Shown here in pieces: positions 23,476-37,108 of a stretch of 64,000 nucleotides of DNA. The notes under the pieces were generated by a model. The model was not told the origin of the DNA. It did not search any database and saw nothing but the letters and a program-made list of their open reading frames with translations. Where the stretch lies: positions 754,614-818,613 of the forward strand of contig NW_015971546.1 of the NCBI RefSeq assembly GCF_000182565.1. The letters are read 5' to 3'. Each line of letters opens with the position of its first letter. Positions within the stretch are counted from its first letter, which is position 1. Source of the DNA: Spizellomyces punctatus DAOM BR117. Lineage: Eukaryota; Chytridiomycota; Chytridiomycetes; Spizellomycetales; Spizellomycetaceae. A program made the translations under genes and the position numbers.

Positions 23476-26400
23476 ATGAACCAATGGGGAGATAACTTGG
23501 ACTCCCACAAAGAATTGCACATGAGCGACCTGGGAAGCATAGAAGACCATTTTGACAGTTTGCAACAAGGCGGTCAGGACTCAAATGCGCATCACACTCG
23601 ATTGAACGGTACTACTCAGATAGGGGGAATAGGGACTGTGTCAGAGGATCCCTCTGGTTGGAGACCGTTTGGACTGGGGTTCAAAATTCCGGCGTGGGGA
23701 CGGAGGAGCACAACGAATTCGAACTTGAGTCGAAGCAACAGTGAGAGTCGATTGTCTGTGGCAAGCTCCACAGGGAGCAATGGAGATCTTAAGGGGGAGT
23801 TGGGCAGGACTTCGGATAAGAGAAGCTCGCATCTCAGACATGAGGTCGGAACTCGAGAAAATGCCGATGGGTATGTGAAACTTTAAGACGATGGCGTAGT
23901 GCACCTCCATCTTTTTCAACGTGTGGAGTAGACTCAGACTCGTTCTTTCTGCTAGCTTGTCTTTGATTGAAGACTCGGAGCATCACGGTGAGTATCGACG
24001 ACATCGATGCAGCGGAAAAGGCGTTCTTGTTTGACTTTGGACAAATGTCAGATATTCGAACATTGTCAGAACTGACCGCGCGGTTTGCAAGGTATGCATT
24101 TTTGGAGAGCCGTCGTCAGAGTGTATGGCTTATCACTTTCTGCAGCTTGATCATTCCGGGTGACATCGCAGATGCCGATCAACAAGTGCTACAGACTAGA
24201 ATTGAGGAACTTCAAACATTACAGCAAGATGTCCTGGCGCATATTGATACAAATGATCTTGAAACAGACGAAAAGGCTCGAACACTACTGGAAGCCATCG
24301 TGGAGGAGATCGGCGTATATGGAGAATTTTTGGAATCGAGTGGTATGGTCTCATCAGGTGCGCACGCACGCGTATTGTACTCATCCGAGAAATGCAGAGA
24401 GTGCATCTGGTCTCGGCATTTTGGCGAAGAACGGGGAAGAAACAGATGATGTCATCAGCTATGGGAGCTCCGCACAGACCCCCGATGATATGCGATCCTC
24501 TGGTTCACAGACATTCGAAGTACGTAAAATGCAAAACATATTATGGTATTAGTACTTAGGCTGCAGTATCGCTTATCGTACTACCCTATAATTCTAGGAT
24601 AGTACATCGGATGCTTGTTCTGATGTTAGTGGTTTGGCAAGTCCTCCTGTACAATCCCCAGCTACCCAACCACCTCGCCCGTTATCACATTTCCGACGAA
24701 TTTCAACCTCCACAGTTGCCTCTGGTGCATCTTTATCATCTTCCACAATCCCCTCCACTGCAGCCATGTCAGCAAGTAATCTAAGTGTGCTTGCTGGGCA
24801 GACGGTTCCACCTGGACCAAAGGATGTTCTGCGATGGACTTCGTTGCAAAAGTTATCGATGCAACTCATGTCAGGTGCCATGAGGCAAAAAGTTGGCGTT
24901 CCAACCGTCTTGTCTATTTCAGGAGGTATCCTGATTGGCACATCCTGGTCGATGATTCTTGTTTACGACTTTGCGCAAGTCTTGAAGACGATTCTTGGGG
25001 ATCCTGCCGATGGTGAATAATGTACCGATGCGGACATTAGAATGTCGGCGTACGGCTGACTCCATTTTCATTTTAACGTAGCAAGTAATCCAGGGCCCGT
25101 AACAGCCGTTGCTCTTGCACCGGATCATAATCAGCTGGCTTGTGGTTACGCACACGGATTAATTCGTGTATGGGACATTCAGAGACGTGCAATCGTCAAG
25201 TCTATCATTCCTATTGGCGTCCAGCAAGAGGCGAAATCGAAGAAAGATGGACATGCACAAGGTGCGGCCATCATTCACCTTGCTTTCATCGGAACCAAAG
25301 GAGCGTTCGTATCGGGTGACAACCAGGTTTGGCAATACCCACTTTGGGTTGCTTTTGTTGGCATACAGCGTGTGACTGGAATATTGTATCAACCTGCAGG
25401 GCTCCGCTTTCTACCATGCATCATCGAAGGGACTCGTCATGAGCACTCAAGTATCCACACGTATTCACCCGAGCAGCTCCAACCCAGCCGTATCGACAAC
25501 CCTCTATGCATTGTCTGCCCTCCCCCGTGTGTCAGGTCATTTACGATACCCAGGCGATCATTTGGACCTGATAGCCCTCAGCACTCCGTACAAGGTACAT
25601 GCCCTGTTTCTCACCCTGCCCTCCATGAATGAAAAAACGTGGCCTAACTTGATGAATAGATGGCCATCATCAGTTTGAAGCCGGCACCGCAAACGCAGTT
25701 CAGATTGTCATGGACGCGAGGATCTACCGTCACCAACCCGTCTGCGCTCGCATGCTCGATTTCGTGTCTCGCATGGTGTCCTCCGTCTAAGCAGGATAAA
25801 CATGGTGGGTGGAATAAATGCCTGACTCGGTATGGTGACTTTACCATCGTCGATGACTCTGAAACTTACCCAGGATTACGCTCATCACATTCCGTATGTC
25901 CGGAATTTCATATAATCAGGAAAGATTCCAGTCCTCAGCAATCCCCTGCTCGCTTGTTCGTTCGGCAAACAGCTACGAATCATTCGCGTATCCTGGGTAT
26001 CTACCGCAAAGCGGAGCAAGCGAGACTCGGTCAACGTACAGTCGAACGCAGTGGACTACTCCGTCCAAGGAAGCTGGGTCGCAAATGATGATATAGTTGC
26101 TCTCCAGTGGATGGACGATAAGGTAGATTGTTGTCACCAATCGTCCCTTATGGATCCATGAGACGCTAACTGATTGGTATCGTAGCTACTGTTATGTCTA
26201 ACTAGTCTGCAAGAGCTAATCCTTTTCGACGCTACAATCATGAGAGAGATAGAGCGATCTGATGTCAGCATGCGACAGATCATCTCCTCAGATTACTATA
26301 CGCGTAGTTTACAATCGTTGCGCGTGACACCAGCAATGGCATACCATCAAAGCATTCGTTCATATAAAGGAAGATTGTTTGTTTTGGTAAGGCAATTTGC

Positions 26401-29400
26401 CGCTACTGGTAAATTACTTGACATTTATTTGGCTTTCCTCCTGCCAGGGTCAGCGAGAGCTTACAGTAGCTAGCAGGCTGTCCTGGACGGATCGCCTCAA
26501 AGCACTTGTAGTATCTGGCAATTTTCAGGAAGCTATAGCAATGGGTCTTACTTTCTATTATGGCAGCGCAAAGCGCGCGGTAATCGGATTGCCACCAGAT
26601 GATGAGATGCGACGTACTATGGTCGGTGACCATCTTACAGACCTGCTCTTGTCTTTTATCAACATGTCATTGACAAGCTATGACGCAAGCGACCAAAAAC
26701 TTCTTGAGGGAGAGGATATTTCCGTGTTTCGCCAACTGGCGGCTACGGCCTTTGATACGTGTTTAGCTATTGGCCGTGATGATCTTCTCTTCGGCGACAT
26801 CTACGAAAACTTCGGTGACAAGAATCTTCGAGTAGTTTTCTTCGAGCTCCTGGAGGCGTATGTGTTGGATGAGCGGATTACCACCTTCAGTAACCCGGTG
26901 ATTGTCCAGGAATTTATTGCATTCTATGAGATGCATGGGTGGTTGGACCGACTTGAGCAAGTGATCTTGCACCTTGACCCCATGGTGCTGGATGTACATC
27001 ACACTGTGGGCCTCTGTCTCAAGTACGGATTATACAGCGGTTTGCTCTACGTCTATAACCGTGTTGGCGATTTTGTGACACCTATTATCGAGCTCCTTCA
27101 CCTATTGGAGTTGCACGGGAAAGCGAGAAACGACAAAGGGCACTCAAATGGCAACGGGTCAGCGCTGTCTACATCCATAGCCCATTCTCCGGAGGATGCG
27201 GTCTACACGTTGTACGTGTACCTGGCTTATATCCTTACCGGGAAAGCCTTTCCCGTTGGACATCTCGACGAGAAGGAAGCTGTGGCGGCCAGGGAGGATG
27301 TCTTCAGCTTCCTGTTTTCACCTTTTCATGCGATCTGGCCTCCTGGCACCGGGGCCTGCAAACTCGGGCGAGAACCATATCCATACATTCATTTGCTATT
27401 AAGTTATGATCCTCGAGAATTCCTGAAAGCTCTCGGGGCCATTGTTGCGGATGACGCATTGCAAAACAAAGATCTTAAAATTAGGCCAAATGTCTTTGTA
27501 GCCGACGAAGATGGCATGGGCCGATTTGCTGATAGGTACGAAATCAGCCGACAGTTCATTTTGAACGCCTTAATTTCGGCGGTAGAGGGAAGCAGTCCAC
27601 CGAGCGTAGATATTCTGTCGCTGCAACATGGAGAGTCAATTTACGAGAATAACGTGCTGGATCCTCGCGACGTTACCCTTTGCTTCTGTTTTGTGGCACG
27701 CATATATGCAAACTATCGCAGCACTGTTTCCCTACAGAAGGATGTGCTACGAAGGGTCCTTTTGTGCTTGATGACATCACCAGACAGTACAACGCGTGAG
27801 GAGAGACAGCGGGCCATTGTGGGCGTGCTACTGACCGGTTTTGAGCCAAGCAACGCCGAACAGGATAAATGGCTGGACCTATACCAGCAAGGCGGTTTGT
27901 GGCGGCCCTACGAATTGGCAGCTCGCAAGCTCCAGCGCTACGAGCTCGTAATTTTGTCTTATTTAAATGACCCTACGCGCCAGGAGCAGGGCTTTCACGC
28001 GATTTACGAACTGCTGGAGAGTGAAGCGCTAGCACCTCGACAGTCTTTGGCGGTCAAACAGAGTGTATTGCAAAATGTCGTACAACTCACGCATATAGAT
28101 GAAGTGGCAACCACGGATCTTATGTCAACATTTTGGCCAACAGAGCATAAAGCCGTTATTCGCACCCTTTCCCCGAATGCGGACGACTTGTTCACCTATC
28201 TGAGAGGGCTTCTCGATGCCGAGTGGGCTCTATCTCTTCGAAAGACAGCCGACCGTCCTCGTCGGCGAAGACCAAAACAGAGTACATCTACTACAGACCT
28301 TGGGGAAGAAGTTTATGAGAAGTATATTGAACTCCTATGTATACGTGAGCCCCGGGAGGTGAAAAGATATCTTGATAGGCTTAGCGTGGATCACACTGGA
28401 TACCCGTATGCATTTGATCGAGTACTGGCTCTATGTAAGCAACACAATGTCCTTGATGCCGCCGTCTGGATTCTGGAAAAGAGCGGGAATTTGGAAGGTG
28501 CCCTGCGGCTGATAATGGAAGGCGTACAGGTTGCTGTTGAAATTATTACCAACACAGGGAACAGGTCAGGAGAAACATCTGGGGAGATTACATCCCTGAA
28601 TGCACTTGAGCACATCAAACGCCGGATAGACATGGCCTTGGATCTTTGTATGAGAAGCTCGGGAAGACTTGGCAAAGACGAGTGTGAATCTCTTTGGTTT
28701 AGTCTGCTGGATGCCATAGTTGAGCCACAGAAGGTAACAGCGCCTCCTTCTCCTACACGACCGGAAGGTGGACCCCTCAGTGCAACCTTCGACGATGAGA
28801 GAGAGCCGAAGGTGGTTGAACTGTATGATTGCCTCAAGAACAGTGCCCGCACACTACTTTACGCCATGGTTGGATATGTGCCATTCCACTCAATCCTCTA
28901 CCGAATTGTCCAGTCACAACGTCGAGCATCCTTTGGCGAGCATAGAGAGATTATCTTTTCCATGCTTGATTCTTACAGCTACGAACGAGAACTTCTTCAA
29001 GCCACAAACCGCATATTGTCGATCGACGTACACGGCTCACAAGCTCGCAGCACCTCACTACGACGAAAAGCCTTGCGACCTTTTAAAGGACAATGCGGTG
29101 TATGCAAACGGATGCTTCACATACGGGCCATGTCTGACTTGCAAAAGATAAACAAAATTGCTGTGATGAAATGTGGACATGCTTTCCATGCGACGTGTTT
29201 GCAGACTGACATGGAGCGGATTGCGAGCATGGAGGGATGGGAAACTGCTGGTGACGCGATTTCTGGGTCGGGATGGTGTGTAATTTGTGCAAAGAACAGG
29301 GATAGGGCCAAGGCGGCCGCAAAAAAGTTAACCACTAGTTCGGCTGAGAGAACGAAGGAAAAAGGAAAAGATAAGATGGTGTGGCTCTGTCTTTGCATGT

Positions 29401-29884
29401 GTTACTGCCTTCTGTCAGATGACATTGACTATATGTTCATTTCCAGGCTGTTGTGGCGGACGCAGAGGAGCCACCAGATACACAGCAAAAGCAACAAGTG
29501 CAACGAGCAAACGCCGAACTCTTCGTTCGGCTCTCGTCCCACATGCCTACAGTATGTACTACCTCGTACTTGACAGAGAATGCAATTTTGCCAAACCGCA
29601 GAGGTGATAACCATTTGTTACAGAATGAAATATATAGGCTCCTCCATCCACACCGCGCCAGCAATGTTGAGGATATGATTAACATGAACGACGACGTCAT
29701 CGACCTTGGAGAGTCGCCATACGACTCGGTGTATGGGGATGGTCAATCTGCTTACCGGCGAGGATCAGAGTTCCCATCGCACCAGATTCAACATATACCG
29801 TCAAGCATTGTCAAAACCCCACATAAATATTTCTTGAGTCTCGCCCCACCTTCAATGCCTCCTTCGATAGACTCTGTTGACTGA
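23476..29884 (+). CDS. VPS8: VPS8, CORVET endosomal tethering subunit
   Basis: VPS8 is the Rab5-binding subunit of CORVET, which tethers early endosomes on the way to the vacuole/lysosome. The N-terminal 400 or so residues are Ser-rich and divergent. The beta-propeller then begins with GPVTAVALAPDHNQLACGYA and IRVWDIQRR, GAAIIHLAFIGTKGAFVSGD, ALSTPYK-MAIISLKPAPQ and NDDIVALQWMDDK. A long exon (26450-29380) holds the alpha-solenoid (RLKALVVSGNFQEAIAMGL; LLFGDIYENFG). A C-terminal RING-H2 follows: CGVCKRML, then MKCGHAFHATCLQTD and CVICAKN. The last exon encodes a Gln/Pro-rich tail ending TGA 29882-29884. The start ATG 23476 is the first in the N-terminal exon but that exon is poorly conserved, so the start is less sure. 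About ten introns. It is convergent with katanin p80. Confidence 0.93.
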
Positions 29885-30163
29885 GTTGAGGATTGGGAAT
29901 TCTGTGTACCTAGGGATGTGCGCTTTTCTATTTTAGTTTTTTCTTCCTGTGGCTTTTGATAAAATAGTGAAAACGAAGGCTGTTTGTCTCTTTCTTTGGA
30001 CTGGAGTGCAATGTGGAATGAACGGTCGAGTGTGCGCCAAGCACACTAATTTATGCTGGCGCTACAAAAGTAAAAGATTGCACAGGGCAATCGCACAAAC
30101 TCTCATTGGCATCTTCAGAGCAATCTTCAGCATTTGATCATTACATCATGGTATCAAACTCTA

Positions 30164-33024
30164 TCACGAAGCAAAGACGGCCAAATCCTTTAGTGTTTCC
30201 CGTACGGCCCCTCCAACTTGTCCACCTGATCGCTTTAGTTCCTCCAAGGTTGTAGATATCTCGATGAACCCATGACGACATGCTCTGCATCGTTGAATTC
30301 TGTCAAAGAGGCAAAAGATGAGCTTGTATTGCGGCGATTTCCAATCAAAAGGACCGGTCTTACCGATCTTCTCTGCTGATATCGACACCTGGAGAGGACA
30401 GATTATCTGCATTCATGGTTGATATGATAACATGAGAGAAGCTCTTCACAAGAAGTCGTATCGTTGCGCAGGCCGTGACGATAAAACTATGGTTGGATGA
30501 ATTCAGTTCGCAAGATACCTAGTTCTGATGCGAATCAATTCAAGTGATCACATACTCTTCATACATCTCAAACAGCAACTCGTTCAACACGGGAAGAAGC
30601 AAAATCGCAACGTCCAGCGTCAACAATTTCGGTTTTAAATTGATGATTCTCAATAAATCGATGCATACGCTCGAATCTTTGAGTTCGATCATTGTTTCTA
30701 TGGCCTGTCGGATGTTGGTTTCGTCCCACGTTTGTCGGATGCACCGAATACTGGTTAAGCGGGAGTTGAGAATGGAAGTGATGGAAGCGTGCCGGAACAT
30801 CAGGGAATCTATAATGTCGTTATCGGATGTCGGTGGAGGAGCTCCAGGAGAAGATGGGGAGAGAGGAAGAGGTTGGGCGCGTCGTTGAGCATTCTGGTAT
30901 GCCCAAATGGGTGAGATTTGTGCAGGTATACACACGACCCTTGCAAAGTACATGTACCTGTAAGAATTTTGCCACATCCAAATTGAGTAATCTCTGGCCA
31001 TTCCCAGACGGCACAAAGGAGTTTGGGCCGCGTGAGGCGTGTGTGTGAAGTTGTTGAGCAAATTGTTCGTCAGCACTTCGAGAGAATCCCGGAGCTGTCG
31101 CTGGCCTATATCCAGCATCTTCTGGGAAATTCAGTCGGTCCAGCGAAGTAGACATGGACCGTCCGTACGGTGGCGTGTCACTTGGTTCTGGTTTCATGTA
31201 GGGTGATGACATCGATTTAGGAATACCATACGGTGGTGTACGCTGGGTACCTTTTGTATGCAAACGTCAATAACGTTTCCACGCGCACTCTGCAACAGAA
31301 AAACGTCACAAACCAGCATTGTTTGGCTGTTGGGATGGGGGCGGGGTATGGTGTCGCTCCGCAAACTCCTGTCGTTGTGCCGCTGATAGTTTATTAAAAC
31401 CTTATCCTGCATGTTCTCGATAGTAAATCATACCCACCAATTTTTGAGACAATGTCATCCTGAATTGTTGTTTGAGACCCTCGTAGTGATGATTCTATTG
31501 GAGCACTCTGATCCTCGCTAATGTACAGTCGGCCTACGGATGATTAAAGGTTGATCCCGATGATTTGACGCAATGGGCTTATCATATCGCAAAAACCTTA
31601 CCAAGATCGAGCTCCGCGCTGTCGATGTTACTACGATTTGCTCCACCATACGGACTCTCAGGACCTTGTGTGAACCCTGCGGGTGCAGCCAAGTCCGGCG
31701 GTCGTCGGTCCGTTGGGCTTAGATGCGGCTGAGCAAGTTCGTGTCAGATGCCAATCCGATATGTGATTTGATGCCCCGCCACTTACCGTTATATCCACCC
31801 CCCACACGCTCACGAAATTTTGATCCAGAGCACCACCTAGCACCTTCCCCTCCTCCAAGAGAATTCTCATGTCCGCAATGTTGGGCCAGCTAACCGAGAT
31901 AACGTCGTGGCATACAGCGGGTTCCCATGTCCATATTTGCAGAGAATCAGTATATGCAGCATACACTTCATGTCCTTCCGGATCAAATTGCAATGCTTGC
32001 GGCCGGCCGGTGCTTGCGGGGGTGGCGGATATACACTCAAATGTTTGAAGATCGTAAAACCTCAAGACATTATCGGCGCCTGCTGATACCATTAAAAATT
32101 CGGAAGGGTTAAAAGCAAGTGCTGTTATAGCGCCTGTATGATCGGAATATGAATGTAAAAGTTTCCCGGCGGTCATGTCCCATATCTAGATGTAAGGCAT
32201 TTTCAACACCATTACAGTACAAACCAAGCGGAAAAGTTCCCTCTAATACCGTACCTTTACTGTTGCATCACTGCCTCCTGTTGCAATCCATCGCCCATCA
32301 GGTGTTATACGAAGAATATTGACTGCGTTTTGATGACCGTGGTATGTCTGAATACATCCCTTCCGCCGAACGTCCCATATCTTAACCGATGAATCAGAAG
32401 AGCCGGAAGCAAAGAACTCGCCAAAGGGGTGAAATTCAACGCATCGGGCTGCAGACTTGTGGCCAGCTAAAGTTCGTATTACTGTTACGCGAACAAACAT
32501 ACCGATGAGATACCGATGAGATGAACAACAGTATTAGTCGTGCTTACTGTAGCTTAGAACGTACCTTTTGCGTGTTCCAGGTCCCAGAGCTTGATCGTTC
32601 CAGAAGATGACCCTGCTACCACGATCTCCTCTGGCCAATCTAATGTAACACATTCTATTGCACTTGCGTGCCCGCTAAGACTCTGAAAGCAATAAGAGAA
32701 AACTTATCAGCATTCTCTTTCAATGCACACGCTGTGTGGAGGCAAACAAGATGCTTGCCACACTGTTTACGCAGTAATTCCTCAACACTTACCAATATCG
32801 GTGCTGTTTTCCCAATAGCCCACAAGTTCACTTTTCGATCCTCTCCGCCCGTAACCATCACCCGCCCCGACTTTGGTCCTATTCGCAAGCATGTTCCGTT
32901 CGCATTGTGTGCGACAAAATCATCTACGCATGCCCATGACCGTGTTAGCTTGTCGACGACTATCTGGCGCAAGTTTTGAACGATACAACATACAGATCTT
33001 GGACGCCCTGGTATCGTTGTTCAT
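30164..33024 (-). CDS. KATNB1: Katanin p80 (KATNB1-type) WD40 regulatory subunit
   Basis: Katanin severs microtubules; p80 targets the p60 AAA ATPase to centrosomes, spindle poles and basal bodies. The start ATG 33024 gives [10 protein letters not shown], which a GTATGT intron joins to [16 protein letters not shown] (compare KLQEIVAH in animals). WD repeats follow: [85 protein letters not shown] and [15 protein letters not shown]. After a low-complexity Pro/Ser linker, the con80 domain ([54 protein letters not shown]) binds p60. The last exon runs to TAG at 30166-30164. Katanin is kept in flagellated fungi and missing from most Dikarya, so it is informative about lineage. No p60 gene is in the window. 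Confidence 0.9.
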
Positions 33025-33503
33025 TTTTCACGCTGCTCACGCAAATAGCCCCTCTACAAATCCCCCGACGCTTATTCCTTCTCTACAGAGAAAGTTCTAT
33101 CTGCTCCTGCAAGGTAGCTGGTATGATATTTGCGTCGTGACAAGGCTGAGAGACTCGGCTGAGAGAATTTCAGTGCGAATGTTGAAAACGGCCCGCGATA
33201 GGGCACGCAGTTCGAGCTGACAGCAATATAGGTGTCCTAGATTACAAGGAGGCCTCGTTTAGGTGGAATATCTAGGATAACTGTTCAATTCTAAAAGGTA
33301 ATCGTTTCTTGGCGATGTTTGGTGCGAAAGCCCACGGTGCTTTGGGCATGGCCTATTTAGGTTCAAATTACAAGCATTCAGCGCGAACGAGTCTGAGTCA
33401 GCGTCGCTCTTTGGGCTCTCCTTCCTTCCGTTCCAACAAACGTCTTGGTTTTCTTTCTTTTTGCGCTCTCGGGCGGCCTCTTCTTTTCCGTCGTCCTCCA
33501 CAA
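33025..33503. promoter_or_regulatory. Divergent promoter region between katanin p80 and ATG14/UVRAG
   Basis: About 480 bases separate the two divergent start codons. Open frames on either strand here show no domain. No repeat or regulatory palindrome stands out. Confidence 0.35.
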
Positions 33504-35181
33504 ATGGAATGCGGTACATGCGCTTCAACGCATAGGAAATTTTGGTGCTCCAGCTGCATAAGTGAAAGGCAATTGCTTCGCTATAAACTCCACTCTTTTA
33601 TTGTTGCTCACTCGTCTATTTATCAGACTTCAAAATCACGTATCCAACTACACTGTACTCGCCGTTGAGCGGGATTCTCTGGCAGAGCGCATTCATACAA
33701 TCCTTGGCTCTAACCGACCACCTACTGGAATATCACCAGCCGAGGAGGCAGAGGCAGCAAAGGGACGTATAAAAGCAGTAGAGAGTTCCATTGCCGCTGC
33801 GAGGGAAGCAGTTCAGAAAGGCAAGCTTGTGCATGTCTACATGAGACAGAATATCTCCGAACGTTACGAGTTTATTGAAGAAAATCACCTCTAGGTAGAG
33901 AAGAGCTCAAGACTGTACGCCGTACTATCAATCAGCGTCGTCAGATTCTAGCGCAAGCACACGCAACGTTAGAACACGAGCGGTTACGAAGTATCGGGAA
34001 TATCCGACAGGAAGTGGACCATGGACGGGGAAAGTATCGGCAAGCGGCCGAAGTGCTGATGCAGTCCCGTCGGCTGTTGGTACGAGAAGTTGTGTCCATA
34101 TTTCGGTTGAGAAAGGTCCAACGTAAACAAGGCAAAGAAGCGATTGGTGGAGGTGTGATGAGCTCTGCAATCTCTACATATTCTGTTCGTAATGGAACAT
34201 CATCATCATTGGTTTCATCGGGGGTGACCACGACACAATCTCTACCCATCGCACGGACCTCTACTAGTGCGTTGCTCTCTTCTTCACCCGACGTGCCTGA
34301 GTATCGTATTATTAATGTTGGATTTCCGATATTCGGGTATTCTCTGAGTGAGTGAGTGACCCGAGATGCTAATCGCCGTGCTGCATAGCGTCTCTATTCA
34401 CACAACCTGCACAGGCTCCCCGCATGAAAGATTCAATGCTGGACTCGGTTACGTTATCCACATGACCATACTGCTTTCCCACTACCTTCATGTGACGCTG
34501 CCGTTCCAAATCGTCAATAAAGGTGCTCGATCTTTTGCGCAAGCAGCCTATGTGGATTCTTCGTCCGAATTCAGGTTGGAGGACATGTAAATATGCTTTT
34601 AATCGCATGCTCCGTAGCACTAATTGCACTTATTTCTACAGTCACTTGCCGTTGTACCTTTCCGATAATAATGTTGAAGCGTTCACTGTGGGACTCTCAA
34701 TGCTTAACTATAATATTGCCTACTTGTGTTATACCCAGGGAGTCGATATTCCAATTTATCAAGTACACAATACGCTTGAGAACCTGGCATTGTGCTGTCA
34801 AGCGCCAGATCTGGGCTGGTGTGTTCATTCATGCCTAGAAATTGGTCCGAAATGAATTACTCAATGATTGTCTTTTTTAGTGACGTCAGCCGTCCTCGCC
34901 GGGACAGTCCTCACGGCCCTCAGTCCACTACAGCGTCGTACCCATCTCCACGGGAACCATTCTCCCTGGACTTTCAAAAAGTGGTACGGCTACACATTGC
35001 AATAAGGACACGGAGATGGGTGGTGAGCGAGATCGCCGCGTTAAGAAATGATGGTGAGCCAAAGTCAGAATATACGATATCTCCGTCCTTGAGACAGATT
35101 TTGGAGGAAAATTCCGAAGATGAGGATGAAACTGTATCTGGATGGCATTTAGTAGATGAACCACTGCCGCCGCATGTATGA
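33504..35181 (+). CDS. ATG14/UVRAG (Vps38) family subunit of the PI3-kinase complex
   Basis: These proteins direct the Vps34-Vps15-Beclin PI3-kinase to autophagosome formation (ATG14) or endosomes (UVRAG/Vps38). The start ATG 33504 gives MECGTCASTHRKFWCSSC, a CxxC..CxxC motif typical of ATG14. A coiled coil follows (RDSLAERIHTILG; ESSIAAAREAVQKGK; EELKTVRRTINQRRQILAQA). The conserved C-terminal half has VSIFRLRKVQ, YRIINVGFPIFG, GYVIHMTILLSHYLHVTLP and NVEAFTVGLSMLNYNIAYLC. The C-terminus is Ser/Pro-rich then acidic (NSEDEDETVSGWHLVDE), ending TGA 35179-35181. The intron after the Cys exon is not resolved: GT at 33603 with AG at 33669 restores the frame but the donor is weak. The Cys motif favours ATG14 over UVRAG. 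Confidence 0.8.
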
Positions 35182-35325
35182 TAAATGTATGTAGATATAT
35201 GTTGTGTTGTATATAACGTTAAATCGGAAGAGGACGTACGATAAGTCTTTCACCATATATGCCTCTATTTACAAGCGGTCCTTCTCGGACACTTGTGCCC
35301 ATTCCCACATGAGTATCATAGTATT

Positions 35326-35873
35326 CTAAGCATAATTTTTGCTTCGCTGGCCAGCAAAGTTCCCTTCAAAAAAGTCCGCCAAAAAGTCAGAATATTTCCC
35401 TCTTCCGTTGTCGTCCTCGAAAGGTCGGACTTTCCGCTCGGGCTGCTCGTACGTGTTGTTTGGGAAGAACCGCTGGACATGGTCATCTTGCTTCCATTGT
35501 TCAAGAGTCTCAGTGAGCTCATTTCGGCCTTTGAAGATGAGGATATCAATGACTTGTTGGTTCTCGATGGAGCGATTTGCTTCGAATTCTCGGCGGAACC
35601 TTTGGCGAACCTGGTGTCGAAGTAAAGAGTCAGACCTGTATTATACTGCAGAAGGACTACACCAGCCATTGGTTGTGCTTTTTGCTGTTCATTCCGGGCC
35701 TTAATCCTGGTTCCTATATACTACCTTACCTTCCACACGGGATACGGCAGCCTGTACATTTCTACAATGTCAGGAGCCGCTCGGACGCAGTCTCTGAACA
35801 GCTGAAGCACGCGCTTCCGCTGTTCCTGGGCATTCCGAGAGATGATGGTAGGAAGCGGTTTAGTTAGAGTCAT
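35326..35873 (-). CDS. NDUFA6: NDUFA6 (LYRM6, B14) complex I accessory subunit
   Basis: NDUFA6 is an LYR-motif protein that anchors the mitochondrial acyl carrier protein, with its phosphopantetheine-linked acyl chain, on the matrix arm of complex I. The start ATG 35873 gives a short N-terminus, then RKRVLQLFRDCVRAAPDIV, where the LYR motif reads LFR; next comes MYRLPYPVWK. One intron (GTAAGG..CACCAG) joins this to VRQRFRREFEANRSIENQQ, IDILIFKGRNELTETLEQWK and HVQRFF. The exon ends with an acidic/aromatic tail, DFLADFFEGNFAGQ, and TAG 35328-35326. Length about 145 residues, typical of fungal homologues. The frame is open upstream of the start, but homologues begin near this Met. Confidence 0.9.
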
Positions 35874-37108
35874 GGTTTGGGTATGTTGCGGTGCGGTATT
35901 GGTCCAAATCGCAATCCAAACGCAACTCGCCTTGGTGAAAGTTGAGTCTGCCCCCAAGGCAGTCATGTGACTGGAATCATGTGATCGATCGGTAGCCACA
36001 TACGCCACTTTCAAGCGCAGATCAATGAGCGCTGATAAAATAGTTGATCCATTGACAGATTCGTTCAAGTAGTGTTTGATCTGCAGTAAGCGCACGATAT
36101 CTGTATGGGCAAGGCGCAAAGTAACTCAGCGGTCTTTTTACGAAGAACAAGACAAGTACTTGTATACTGGGTTTGGAACAACCCAACCTGGCTCCGGCAT
36201 ACTCTGTGTGTCCACCTTGTGTTTAAGCAAGACTATCCTCAATCTCAAGCCCCCATATTTCTCTGGTAATTCAAAGACTACATTCTAGAAGAGCCGTTGC
36301 ACCTCAAAATAAGAGCTCAAAATGCGACTACTCTTTAACATTGGAGATTGGAGATTGATTGCCCATGCAATAATACGGCCACGTGCATTGGTGCTAAAGA
36401 ACCCCGGCCACAAAGGCACCATTTATCCATAAGACTGTTTAAATCATTTGTAAACGAGAAATCAACGGCCACCTTCTACAGCAGTGCTGTTTTGGACAGC
36501 TCATACCTTGTATTGATTCGTGGTTGAAAAACAGAAAGATGCCAGAATCCGTTGATCCTCACCTTCCCCCAATGCTCATCTGGCACCATCATACTCTGCA
36601 ATCCTAAAGCATCGTTAAAGCCAATGCTGAATTCCTTTTGTGAAGATTGCAAACAAAACGCCTGTCAACTTACCCTCCTCGTGACTCTGTTGGGGGGGCG
36701 TGTTGACGCGTGACTTGCAGCAAATGGCGCTTGGCACGTCATGCACGACTTACTCTCCTGTCGACTTGCCCATTTCCTACGGTCAAAACCCAGGTTTCCA
36801 TTGCGCATTCTCTTACACAACACACAAGGCATTTGTCCAAGTATTTTTGTTGAAAACGCAACTGTTGCTACAGGATAATTGGGCAACCGCATTATTTGTT
36901 CCCACGCCGCCACAACTTGCTTTGTTTGGCTCGTCCTGGGCCAAGCGTCTTACGGTCTTCAGTTTTTACCCAAGGTAGCCTTCTTCCTTCCCTTTTTCTT
37001 CTCTTTGGCTTTGTTTGCCCACACTCCAACAGTGCGTCGTTGGTCGGTATCCAGACCACCCGCTTTTGCTTTCCCTATAACCCGACAATTTCCGACCGTC
37101 TCCATACC
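35874..37108. other. 1.2-kb divergent intergenic region
   Basis: Between NDUFA6 and the orphan gene at 37109 I see no supported gene. A minus-strand open frame (36913-36665, 82 codons, with several Cys) and the open frame upstream of the NDUFA6 start (to 36119) have no recognisable domains. A CACGTG lies at 36380-36385. A short near-repeat, ggagattggagattgattg, occurs at about 36343. Pyrimidine-rich sequence just before 37109 fits a promoter/leader. Confidence 0.3.
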
